A stretch of 64,000 bases of DNA from positions 310,001-374,000 of the forward strand of contig JBAOHO010000012.1 of the NCBI GenBank assembly GCA_037045355.1. Reading direction: 5' to 3'. This DNA is from Candidatus Nanopelagicales bacterium (GTDB lineage: Bacteria > Actinomycetota > Actinomycetes > S36-B12 > GCA-2699445). Below, one piece after another: positions 46,973-55,435 of this stretch. Numbering within the stretch: position 1 is the first letter of the stretch; each line of letters begins with the position of its first letter. The notes under the pieces are model-generated. The model was not told the origin of the DNA, ran no database searches, and saw only the letters and a program-made list of their open reading frames with translations. A program made the translations under genes and the position numbers.

Positions 46973-48958
46973 TTACCGACCCCAGCCTGTCACGGCCCAG
47001 CGGCGTCCGGTCCAGATTTCGGTGGCCCAGCGGCGTCCGTCCCATGTGAAGTCGGCCCAGCGGCGTCCGGTCCAGGCTTCGGTGGCCCAGCGGCGTCCGT
47101 CCCATGTGAAGTCGGCCCAGCGGCGTCCGGCCCAAGCTTCGGTGGCCCAGCGGCGTCCTACCCAATCACTGGTGGCCCAGCGACGTCCGCCCCACTGCAA
47201 CTCGGCCCAGCGGCGTCCGGTCCAGCCATCGGTGGCCCAGCGGCGCCCCTGCCAGTCCTCCGACCAGAGCTTTCCGATGTCGTCAGCCGACACCCGGGTC
47301 GTCCATGCGAAGGCGAGCCAGTCGGAACCCGCCCAGCGACGACCCTCCCATGCACCGGTCAACCAGGTGTCCTGTGCCCAGCGACGACCCTCCCAATCGA
47401 TGGTGGCCCAGCGACGTCCGACCCAATCTTGGTCGGCCCACCGACGTCCGTTCCAGTCCTCGGTGGCCCAGCGCCGGCCGGCCCAGCGGCGTCCGACGAA
47501 CTCGTCGTCATCGGACGTGAGTCCCCCGGTCAGGACAGCCAGGGACCAAGCGGTTGCTGCCCAGCGGCGGGTCTGCGGGGTCAGAGCCACCCAGGCCGCA
47601 ACGACGGCCTTGAGGTCTCCGGCCTCCCAGGCGGCGGCGAAGGCGGCCCAAGCAGCGGCGTCAGCCTCATCAGGGGCGTAGGCGCCCTTTTCCCAGTCGT
47701 ACCGCAGCGGCTTGGTGGCGTCCAGGTCGGTGCCGACGGCGGTGGTCAGATCGAGTTGACCGGAGCCAGCGCCATTGCGCACGGACAGGGAGTCTGAGGT
47801 GAAGGCAGTCCCCATGAGAAGACGCTTGACGTCGTCAGGCTTGAGTGACTCGCGAGCGCCGAGCAGGGCAGCCGCTGCACCAGTGGTGACGGCGGAGGAC
47901 ATCGAGGTCCCGGTTCCCTTGAAGTACTTCTCACCGACGACAGCTTCTGGGTTCTCGACGTCGGCCAACGAACCCTCGGCGCGCAGTGAGACCAGGGACA
48001 CGCCGGGTGCGACGACGTCAGGTCGCATGATCCCGAACGAGTTGCTCCAGGCTGAGAAGTCCGCGACGGCATCGTCGGCGGGGTCGGTGGTCTTGCGGTC
48101 ATCGGTGGCACCGACAGCGAGCAGGGCCGGATCGGCGGCGGGAGAAGTCACGGAGTTGAAGCCGTCGTTACCCGCGGCCACGACCACGGTGACTCCGTCG
48201 GCCCACAGCGTTCGCAGCCCGCGAGTCAGCGGATCGAGGTACGGAGGGAGCGGGCTTCCCGTGGACAGGGCCAGGGACAGTACTTTGACGCTGTCGTCGG
48301 TGGCTCGACGATCCGCGACAGCCTGCAAGCCGGCCAAGACCTTGGACAACGACGTGGTGCCATCGGGAAGTGCCACCTGGACGTCGAGCACCTTGGCGTC
48401 GGGAGCGACACCTTGGTAAGCACCATCGGAGGATGCACCGTTGCCGGCGATCAGCCCGGCCAGGAAGGTGCCGTGCCCCAGCCCGTCACCGGCTTGCCCG
48501 CCGGAGACGTTCACGTGCTCGACGTCCACTTCACCGGTGTCGGCGACCCCGGTGTCGACGAGAGCGACCGTCACCCCGGACCCCGTGGCGGAGTCAGGGG
48601 TGCGGATCGTCTCGCGGTAAGTGCTGACCGGAGCTGCGGAGGCTTCGGTCGTACTGCCGTTGAACGTCATCGCCTGGTCGGGGACAGCGACTGTCCCGGC
48701 AGGAGGAGGCGTTCCGGCGGGCAGAGTCACCAGCATGGCGCCGGCGACCGGGAACGATTGCAGGACCTGCCCGCCGGAGTGGGTGACATCGGCGGATACG
48801 GCGGACAGGTTTTCCCCTGCAACTGAAAGGAGGTAGCGGTTTTGCGGGTCCGATCCGGACGCGGAGGCCGCGGCCAGGAACGGTGTGACCAGCGCAACAG
48901 AAGCAACCCCAGCGAGTAGTCGCTTGCTGAGGATGCTGCCCCAAGGCTTTGTCCTCAT
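46973..48958 (-). CDS. Secreted subtilisin-like (S8) protease with 15 GRRWA repeats
   Basis: GGAGG lies 6 bases before the ATG at 48958; the product has 661 residues. A signal peptide runs to about residue 35. The S8 triad is Asp in VALVDTGVAD, His in GLGHGTFLAG and Ser in GTGTSMSSAVTTGAA. Residues about 425-490 are Ala/Trp-rich. The last 160 residues are a 10-residue repeat, W-x-GRRWA-x3, with 15 GRRWA copies, broken once by TRVSADDIGKLWSEDW. The repeat domain has no membrane anchor or sorting motif; it may bind cell wall, pili or the kinase. I know no function for it. It is the first gene of a kinase/regulator operon. Confidence 0.88.
   Translation of the reverse strand: MRTKPWGSILSKRLLAGVASVALVTPFLAAASASGSDPQNRYLLSVAGENLSAVSADVTHSGGQVLQSFPVAGAMLVTLPAGTPPPAGTVAVPDQAMTFNGSTTEASAAPVSTYRETIRTPDSATGSGVTVALVDTGVADTGEVDVEHVNVSGGQAGDGLGHGTFLAGLIAGNGASSDGAYQGVAPDAKVLDVQVALPDGTTSLSKVLAGLQAVADRRATDDSVKVLSLALSTGSPLPPYLDPLTRGLRTLWADGVTVVVAAGNDGFNSVTSPAADPALLAVGATDDRKTTDPADDAVADFSAWSNSFGIMRPDVVAPGVSLVSLRAEGSLADVENPEAVVGEKYFKGTGTSMSSAVTTGAAAALLGARESLKPDDVKRLLMGTAFTSDSLSVRNGAGSGQLDLTTAVGTDLDATKPLRYDWEKGAYAPDEADAAAWAAFAAAWEAGDLKAVVAAWVALTPQTRRWAATAWSLAVLTGGLTSDDDEFVGRRWAGRRWATEDWNGRRWADQDWVGRRWATIDWEGRRWAQDTWLTGAWEGRRWAGSDWLAFAWTTRVSADDIGKLWSEDWQGRRWATDGWTGRRWAELQWGGRRWATSDWVGRRWATEAWAGRRWADFTWDGRRWATEAWTGRRWADFTWDGRRWATEIWTGRRWAVTGWGR
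46984..47505. repeat. 30-bp coding repeats (60-bp higher-order) in the protease gene
   Basis: The DNA core CGGCCCAGCGGCGTCCG recurs every 30 bp on the plus strand (GRRWA on the minus strand). The copies nearest the 3' end are almost identical over 60 bp (47021-47140), including CATGTGAAGTCGGCC twice, whereas the earlier copies are more diverged. This suggests growth by duplication at the 3' end. Confidence 0.92.
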
Positions 48959-49037
48959 GGCTGCCTCCGCACTCCGCACTCTTCCAAGATGAGGATCGGA
49001 AGGCCGGGTGGCCACATAAATGGGCCGATCGGGTGAA

Positions 49038-50600
49038 TCAACTCGTCAGGGATGCCGCTGCGGGCCGCTCAGTCCCGGTTTCAGTGACTGAGTGGGTTCC
49101 GGCGTCTGAGCGGCTTCCGTTGCCTCTGCCGGTTCCGGCGCCTGAGCTGGATCCGACGGTCGATCGGGTACCGGAGGCCGCGCGGACTGTGTCCCGGCCG
49201 GCGGCCTTGGCCTCGTAGAGTGCGACGTCCGCCCGCGCGATGACCTCGTCAAGGTCGCCGTCACCGGCGGCGACGCCGATACTCACCGACAGATGGCCCG
49301 CAGGCGCGATGGCCGTGCAGTCCAGGGTGGCGACCGACGTGCGGATCCGGGCGGCCACGGCCTGGGCGACTCCGCAGTCGGCTCCGTCGAGCAGCAGCAG
49401 GAACTCGTCTCCGCCGTAACGGACCAAGAGGTCATGGGGCCGGATCTGCGACCGGATCACCTCGGCCACGAGTCGCAGGACGGCGTCTCCGGAACGGTGC
49501 CCGACCTGGTCGTTGATCTGCTTGAAGTAGTCGAGGTCGATCATGAGCGCAGCGAACGGGTGCCGGGTGGTCCACTGCGCCAGGGCCCGCCGATTTCCCA
49601 CGCCCGTGAGCGGATCGCGGCGCACATCAGCGCGCAGCTGGGAGTTGGTCAGTATCGAGTCGCGCATGGACAGAACTCGCCGCATCGCCGTAGCGAGCGG
49701 ACGACGCAAGGAATCGATCATCCGCCGGACGTCGGGGTCTTCGACCACGTGGGCAGATTCCGAGGCGAATCGGAGGTCGAGGGTGATCGGAGCAGGGTCG
49801 GGCAACACCACCCGCACGGTCCGGCTGGTATCAGGTGGCAACTGAGCGACGACCCTGCCACGGATTCCCCCCCGACCCCCCAGTTCGAACCAGGTTCCCT
49901 GGTCCTGCACGTAGGTTCGGACGGCGGTGATGCGGCCGACCGGAGCGAGGGCTGCCAACGCCCTCCCCTCCAAGGCGATGGGTGCCAGCGTCGTGAGCAG
50001 CACGTCCTCCAGATTGGCCCGCACAGACTCCAGGTGCGCCGGCAGCCGATGATCGTCCCCGGGATCGGTTCGGGCCCCGAACACCACGCCTGATTGCACA
50101 TCGCGCAGCACGCATGTCGGATCCAGACCCACACCCGTTTCGGCCACCAGACACCGCGCACCGATGTCCAACCGTCCACCTGGCGGCAGAATTTCGATGG
50201 GTAGCCGGGTGCCGTAGTGCGACAACACCGGAAGCAGATCTGGGGTGGTCACGACCACCGCCTGCGAACCGAAGGACGCCTCCACCAGCGGCAGTGCCCC
50301 CAGCGTCGCCGGGTAGGCGTCATGTCCGAACACCCAGCGGATGTCCAAGTCCGCTCGCACCCGCGCGATCGCACCCAGCAAACCCGGCCAGGTCACAGAT
50401 GAGCCGGGATCGATCAGCAGTGAACCGTTCGCGCCCACCAGTAGGTAGGCCACCACGGGACTCAGGTCCTGGCAGACAGCAGTGAATCTCCAGGTGCAGT
50501 CGTCAACTGCGGTGGCATCGACATCGACGGCCCGAGCGTCGGCACCGAGCAGGAATGCTCGTCCGTGCGACATGGCCATTGTCTGCTCCCCGCGCTGCAC
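49038..50600 (-). CDS. Degenerate metallo-beta-lactamase-fold / GGDEF fusion
   Basis: The product has 520 residues. Residues about 10-230 look like a flavodiiron/ODP-type metallo-beta-lactamase fold (AYLLVGANGSLLIDPGSS, then WVFGHDAYPATLGALPLV), but the HxExDH metal motif is reduced to GHDAY. Residues about 310-480 are a GGDEF domain with VRYGGDEF and an RxxD I-site (RPHD), so it should be an active diguanylate cyclase. The tail (about 485-520) is Ser/Thr/Gly-rich. The likely start is MSHGRAFLL or the upstream Met. The N-domain may sense oxygen, redox or a ligand; this is inference. Confidence 0.8.
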   Translation of the reverse strand: MQRGEQTMAMSHGRAFLLGADARAVDVDATAVDDCTWRFTAVCQDLSPVVAYLLVGANGSLLIDPGSSVTWPGLLGAIARVRADLDIRWVFGHDAYPATLGALPLVEASFGSQAVVVTTPDLLPVLSHYGTRLPIEILPPGGRLDIGARCLVAETGVGLDPTCVLRDVQSGVVFGARTDPGDDHRLPAHLESVRANLEDVLLTTLAPIALEGRALAALAPVGRITAVRTYVQDQGTWFELGGRGGIRGRVVAQLPPDTSRTVRVVLPDPAPITLDLRFASESAHVVEDPDVRRMIDSLRRPLATAMRRVLSMRDSILTNSQLRADVRRDPLTGVGNRRALAQWTTRHPFAALMIDLDYFKQINDQVGHRSGDAVLRLVAEVIRSQIRPHDLLVRYGGDEFLLLLDGADCGVAQAVAARIRTSVATLDCTAIAPAGHLSVSIGVAAGDGDLDEVIARADVALYEAKAAGRDTVRAASGTRSTVGSSSGAGTGRGNGSRSDAGTHSVTETGTERPAAASLTS

Positions 50601-50824
50601 TGCTCGTGACCGGGATATCGGTCACGGGGGGACGCGACCGTAGCGGCACGTCCTGCGGCTCTGCCATTCGGGTGACCTCTCTTCCCATAAGGGTGACCAC
50701 GCGGGGATCGGATTGCCGGGAATCCGGTGCCCTCCCGTCGCGCCGCGCCGGCCGCCTCCGGAAACGTTGGGGGACGGTTCCCGCCGATTCGTCCCGCGCC
50801 GTGCTTGCCGGGACAATAGGCGCG

Positions 50825-52063
50825 ATGAAACCACTTGACACGGACGTCCTCGTCATCGGCGCAGGCCCGACAGGTTCTGCTGCGGCTGCATGGTCGGCGC
50901 GGGCCGGACTCGATGTGCTCGTCATCGATTCGCAGGACTTCCCCCGTGACAAGGCGTGCGGCGACGGACTCACGCCGCGGGCCATCGCCGAACTGACTCG
51001 GATCGGTATGGCTCCCTGGCTGTCCCACCGCCCCCGCAACTGGGGATTGCGCGCAGCCGGCTTCGGTCAGGTCTGGCACCTGCCGTGGCCCGGTGGTTCG
51101 ATGCCGTCACACGGAAGCGCTGCGGCCAGGGTCGAGTTGGATGCCGAGGTCCTGGCGGTAGCTCGCGACAGTGGCGCCCGATTCGTCGGCGGACTCAAAG
51201 TGGCCGACATGAAGCCGGATAGCACTGGGCGGATCCGTGAAGTGACAGCTGCGGACGGGACTGTGATCGCGTGCCGACGGGTGGTAGTCGCGGATGGAGC
51301 CCGTTCCCCAGTGGGACGCCTCCTGCGCCGCCAGTGGCATCAGGAGACGGTCTTCGGAGTCGCTGCCCGGGCCTACGTCGACAGTGATCGCGCTGACGAC
51401 CCGTGGATCTCCTCTCATCTGGAACTACGGGGTGACGCAGGAGAACTGCTCAGCGGATACGGCTGGATCTTCCCCCTCGGCAATGGGCAAGTGAACCTGG
51501 GCGTGGGTACGTTGGCCACCGATCGCCGACCGGCGGCGGTCAATCTGCGCCGGCTCATCGCCCACTACCACCGCAGCCAAAGCGATCCGTGGGAACTGAC
51601 TTCCGGTCCACGGAAGGTCAAGTCGGCACTGCTTCCCATGGGCGGAGCGGTGTCAGGGGTTGCCGGCCCCAACTGGGTGTTGGCGGGGGACGCTGCTGGC
51701 TGTGTCAACCCCCTCAACGGCGAAGGCATCGACTACGGGTTGGAGACGGGTCGGCTGGCCGCGGAACTGCTGGCGTCGAGTCACGAGTCCACCGATCTCT
51801 CAGGGTCTTGGGTCGACACCTTGACCACTCGGTACGGGCCTGCGTTCTCCGCCGCGCGGCGCCTGGCGGGCCTGCTCACCGCGCCGGAGTTCCTGCGCAC
51901 CGCGGGCCCCGTGGGGATGCGGTCCCGGCCCTTGATGACAGTGGCCCTGAGGGTCATGGGCAATCTGGTGACGCCGGAGGACACCGATGCCGTGGCACGA
52001 CTGTGGCGGGGGCTCGGCGCCACTTCGCTGAGGCTCGACCACAGACCCCCGTTCGCGGCCTGA
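50825..52063 (+). CDS. Geranylgeranyl reductase-family FAD oxidoreductase
   Basis: The product has 412 residues from the ATG at 50825. The N-terminal dinucleotide motif is VLVIGAGPTGSAAAAWSARAG, then KACGDGLTPRAIAEL, the family signature DGLTPRA, and the second FAD motif VLAGDAAGCVNPLNGEGIDY. The family reduces isoprenoid chains; in Actinobacteria a common member saturates the menaquinone side chain (MenJ). No menaquinone gene is adjacent here, so that assignment is inference. Confidence 0.85.
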   Translation: MKPLDTDVLVIGAGPTGSAAAAWSARAGLDVLVIDSQDFPRDKACGDGLTPRAIAELTRIGMAPWLSHRPRNWGLRAAGFGQVWHLPWPGGSMPSHGSAAARVELDAEVLAVARDSGARFVGGLKVADMKPDSTGRIREVTAADGTVIACRRVVVADGARSPVGRLLRRQWHQETVFGVAARAYVDSDRADDPWISSHLELRGDAGELLSGYGWIFPLGNGQVNLGVGTLATDRRPAAVNLRRLIAHYHRSQSDPWELTSGPRKVKSALLPMGGAVSGVAGPNWVLAGDAAGCVNPLNGEGIDYGLETGRLAAELLASSHESTDLSGSWVDTLTTRYGPAFSAARRLAGLLTAPEFLRTAGPVGMRSRPLMTVALRVMGNLVTPEDTDAVARLWRGLGATSLRLDHRPPFAA

Positions 52064-52144
52064 TCCGGCGCCGTGGAACGGTCGGGTGGGCGCGCCTGAA
52101 CACCGGGGCTGGCTCGGCCGGAAACGCTGAGGCGGTTCGACGAG

Positions 52145-53332
52145 TTACGTCGCCAGGTCCGCGAGCACAGCCGAGACGCTGCGCCCGTACGCATCGGGTG
52201 TCGCCGGTGCCGGGATCGACACCGGGGTCCGATCGCGCAGGTCGATGACCGCGTTCGCCGCGGTGATGGTTGTGGGACTGTCTGCGAGGGTGGCGAACTG
52301 CTGCAGGACCCGATCGGCTTGGTGGGCGGCCGCCCAAGTCTGGGCCACCCGGTCGACCCGCACCCGGTCGGCAAGTCGGAGGATCTCGCGCTTGATGCGG
52401 TTTCGCTCGGTCTGGGAGCCCTCGGGAAGCAGCGACTCCAGAACCGGTCGAGCGACAAATATCCAGCCCAGCACCCAGAACGGCAGATCGCCGGCAATGT
52501 GGTGTCCGTGCCAGCGCAGCGCCTGGGCGGCCACCAGCGCGACGGACTCTTCCGTGATCGGGCCGTCCGGCCAGCCCGCGACGCTGTCGTTGGCCCGTCG
52601 GGCGGCGACCTCGGCAGCACGCACCAGCCCTGCCTGTTCCGGATCCGCCAGATCTCGGGTCAGGCCCCATACGACGTCACGGGCTGTCCTGGCGTCGGCG
52701 GCACCGGTCAGGACCGATATCGCTGCGCTGTTGCGCAGCAGCGCCCCAGGCACATCCATGCCCCGCAACGGGTAGTCACGGTCGGGGTCGGAACAAGTAC
52801 ACATGTCGGGCATGAGTGAGGCGCTCACCCGGGCGGCGATTGCTGTGACCAGAGACGCGCAGTCGGTCGTTTGATCCTGACCTTCGGGATCGCGCAGGCG
52901 CCGGACTCCCGCCAGTGCATTGCGCATGTCGTCGTCTGTCATGGCGCGGTAGTCGCTGAGCCAGTAGGGGTTGGGCGGCCCGTACTTGTGTTCGTGGAAG
53001 ACCTCACCGTCGGCGCGCACCACTGGGTGGGCCGAGCTGCTGTCGGACCAGTCCGAGAGGACACCGCCGCGCACGCGCAGGAAACCACCGGAGGGCATAG
53101 CGATGTCGTAGTCCGGTTGGGTGTCGGGCACGAGGCCACCACGAGGCGGACCGACGTAGTGGCCGGGATGGAGGCAGACGTTCGACCACCACAGATTCAC
53201 CCGCCCTTGGCGTTGGTTCACGTGAACGTAGTCGTGTCGACCGGTGAAGGCTCCCCAGGGCTGCGGCTGAGGCAGCCAACGACAGACCGCCAGCACATCG
53301 GGGTGATCCCGTCCGGCGACCGTCGCGCTCAT
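52145..53332 (-). CDS. Unrecognised 395-residue protein
   Basis: I do not recognise a family. The protein is soluble and Trp-rich, with WGAFTGRHDYVHVNQRQ, WWSNVCLHPGHYVGPPRGG, EHKYGPPNPYWLSDYRAM, a CTCSDPDRDYPLRGMDVPG block and an Ala-rich helical C-terminal half (about 200-360). No signal peptide or membrane helix is visible. The frame is continuous and of normal composition, so I take it as a real gene. It is convergent with the flavoprotein gene. Confidence 0.65.
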   Translation of the reverse strand: MSATVAGRDHPDVLAVCRWLPQPQPWGAFTGRHDYVHVNQRQGRVNLWWSNVCLHPGHYVGPPRGGLVPDTQPDYDIAMPSGGFLRVRGGVLSDWSDSSSAHPVVRADGEVFHEHKYGPPNPYWLSDYRAMTDDDMRNALAGVRRLRDPEGQDQTTDCASLVTAIAARVSASLMPDMCTCSDPDRDYPLRGMDVPGALLRNSAAISVLTGAADARTARDVVWGLTRDLADPEQAGLVRAAEVAARRANDSVAGWPDGPITEESVALVAAQALRWHGHHIAGDLPFWVLGWIFVARPVLESLLPEGSQTERNRIKREILRLADRVRVDRVAQTWAAAHQADRVLQQFATLADSPTTITAANAVIDLRDRTPVSIPAPATPDAYGRSVSAVLADLAT

Positions 53333-53518
53333 CGCCTGACCTGTGACGTACTCATGGTGTCGTCAGCCTATGTCGCGATCAGCGGTTTCCACTGGACAGG
53401 CGCAAAACAACTGCTCCGCGATTCGGCGGATCCCGGACACCGCCCGACTCGTGATAGCCGATGGGGTGGCGAGCCGACCGCGGGCGCGCTGCCACGTGGG
53501 ACAAGCGATGATGGAGGG

Positions 53519-54154
53519 GTGGATCGCCAGGGGTTGGTCCGGACACTGCGCTTCGACGGAATCGTCGATGAGCGGGTGTTGGCTGCGATGGCGTCGGTGC
53601 CGCGTGACCGGTTCGTCGATCCGCAGTTCCGCGCAGAGGCGTGGGAGAACCACCCGCTCCCGATCGGCGCGGGTCAAACCATCTCGCAGCCCTACGTGGT
53701 CGCGTACATGACCGAGAAGTTGGACTTGCGGCCGGGTGACCGGGTGCTCGACGTCGGCAGTGGCTGTGGCTACCAAGCGGCGGTGTTGGCTGAGATCGGC
53801 TGCCACGTCAGTGGGATCGAACTGGTGGCCGAGTTGGCGGAGCGAGCCAGGGCGACACTGGGCGAACTGGGCTACAGCATCGATATCGCCATCGGTGACG
53901 GCACGGCTGGTCGCCCGGATCGAGCACCCTTCGACGCGATCCTGGTCGCTGCCGCGGCGGCCGCGGTCCCGCGGGCCCTGCTGGACCAACTCCGGGCCCC
54001 GGAGCCGGGAAGGCGCGGCGGTCGCATGATCCTCCCGCTGGTCGATGCGGACTTCGGCAACGTACAACGGCTGGTGCTCATCACTCGGACTGCTGACGGC
54101 TACCACGAGGAAGAACTGCTGGGAGTTCGTTTCGTGCCGCTGTTGGGCAGTTGA
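53519..54154 (+). CDS. pcm: Protein-L-isoaspartate O-methyltransferase-like
   Basis: The product has about 211 residues from a GTG at 53519 (VDRQGLVRTLRFDGIVDERV); the in-frame reading upstream is antisense to the previous gene. The family sequence is RDRFVDPQFRAEAWENHPLP, QTISQPYVVAYM, motif I VLDVGSGCGYQAAVLAEIG and FDAILVAAAAAAVPRALL. The enzyme methylates L-isoaspartyl residues with S-adenosylmethionine for protein repair. The start codon has only a weak ribosome-binding site (GGAGG 3 bases away). Confidence 0.85.
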   Translation: MDRQGLVRTLRFDGIVDERVLAAMASVPRDRFVDPQFRAEAWENHPLPIGAGQTISQPYVVAYMTEKLDLRPGDRVLDVGSGCGYQAAVLAEIGCHVSGIELVAELAERARATLGELGYSIDIAIGDGTAGRPDRAPFDAILVAAAAAAVPRALLDQLRAPEPGRRGGRMILPLVDADFGNVQRLVLITRTADGYHEEELLGVRFVPLLGS

Positions 54155-54177
54155 ACGAACAGCGCTGGGATGTGTCG

Positions 54178-55350
54178 TCAGTCGCCGGCGAGGATCACGC
54201 AGTTGCGCCCAGCGTGTTTGGCCTCGTAGAGGGCGGCGTCCGCACGGCGGATCAGTTCGCGTGGTGTGTCGTGTCTTTGAGGGCGCACTTTCGCCACTCC
54301 GATCGAGACGGTGGCCGAGATCTGACGGTCCTCGTCGCCGAATCGCAGGACCTCAACTGTCGCTCGCAATCGCTGAGCCAGACCGACGGCTTCCGAGCGG
54401 TCGGCCACCTCCGCGACGACCAGGAACTCCTCCCCGCCGTAGCGACCGATTTCGTCTCCGGCGCGCAGCACCCCTTGAATCGTGACGGCAACCCCGCGAA
54501 GTACTTCATCACCTACTTGATGACCGTACGTGTCGTTGACGGACTTGAAGTGATCGATGTCAATCATGGCCACCGCCAGTGCACGCCGTTGCCGGGCCGC
54601 TTGTTTGAGTCGGGTGTCCAGGTGAGCCAAGATCGCGGCGCGGTTCCAGATCCCCGTCAGATCATCGTGAGTGGCACGTTCCTTGAGCAGGTCCCGAGCC
54701 TCGGTGAGTTCTTGGTTGAGCAGCGCGAGCTCTTCGTACAGTCGGCTCTTCTCCACGAGGATCGACACCACCGAAGCCAGGCGCAGGAATGCCTCCTCAT
54801 GCGTCGCGTCGTAGGTTCGAGGTTCGAGGCTTGAAAAGAAGAGGACCCCCACCGGGATTCCATTGGCGATCAGGGGACAGGTGAGACTGGAGCGGATCCC
54901 TTCGGCGATGATCAACCGGGTCGACTTCGAATCCGGATGTAACCGGAAGTACGCGGCGAGATCGTCGATGATGCGCGGCTCGCCACTCGTCAGAACCTGC
55001 TCCAGCGAACTACCGGCCACGTGAGCGGCGAACCCCGGCTTCAAACGCAACTGCAGATCATCCGAACGCCCCCACCGAGCCACGAGTTGGGTTCGGTCGT
55101 GGTTCAACAGGGCGCAACCCATGCGGTCGTACGGGATCAAGGTGTGGAATGACTCGAAGATCTCGTCGAGAACTTCCTCCAGGTACAGGCCTTGCACGAT
55201 TGTCTCGAAGATGTGGGCGAGGCGTCGCTCCCGTTCGTAGTCCTCCGCGATGCGCAACTGCAGTTCCGCCATCGACAACTCGACTCCGGCCACGTCCGGC
55301 TCGTGCGGTTGTCCGCTGCCGGAATCCGGCTCGTGCGGCGTGCTGGTCAC
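54178..55350 (-). CDS. GAF-GGDEF diguanylate cyclase
   Basis: This 390-residue cytosolic protein has a GAF domain (about 40-200; ARWGRSDDLQLRLKPGF, then LIIAEGIRSSLTCPLIANGI), a short coiled segment (ELALLNQELTEARDLLKERA) and a GGDEF domain (about 225-385) with GRYGGEEF and the RxxD I-site (RAGD). It should make c-di-GMP in response to a GAF ligand. It lies 85 bp from the large GGDEF-EAL gene on the same strand. Confidence 0.93.
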   Translation of the reverse strand: MTSTPHEPDSGSGQPHEPDVAGVELSMAELQLRIAEDYERERRLAHIFETIVQGLYLEEVLDEIFESFHTLIPYDRMGCALLNHDRTQLVARWGRSDDLQLRLKPGFAAHVAGSSLEQVLTSGEPRIIDDLAAYFRLHPDSKSTRLIIAEGIRSSLTCPLIANGIPVGVLFFSSLEPRTYDATHEEAFLRLASVVSILVEKSRLYEELALLNQELTEARDLLKERATHDDLTGIWNRAAILAHLDTRLKQAARQRRALAVAMIDIDHFKSVNDTYGHQVGDEVLRGVAVTIQGVLRAGDEIGRYGGEEFLVVAEVADRSEAVGLAQRLRATVEVLRFGDEDRQISATVSIGVAKVRPQRHDTPRELIRRADAALYEAKHAGRNCVILAGD

Positions 55351-55435
55351 TTCGTCACGATATCCACATGGAGCAGATCCACTCGGATCAGAGCCACTCG
55401 GCAGGATCGAGATCCACCCAGATCAGATCCACCGG

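Noticed and set aside
46984..47505. Possible CRISPR array
   Set aside because: The repeats are in frame with a protease, the period is a multiple of three, and there are no unique spacers or cas genes.
46908..47797. Long plus-strand frames with regular QRRP and Pro/Gly-rich repeats
   Set aside because: They are antisense shadows of the GRRWA repeats in the protease gene; no start site, and the protein composition is unnatural.
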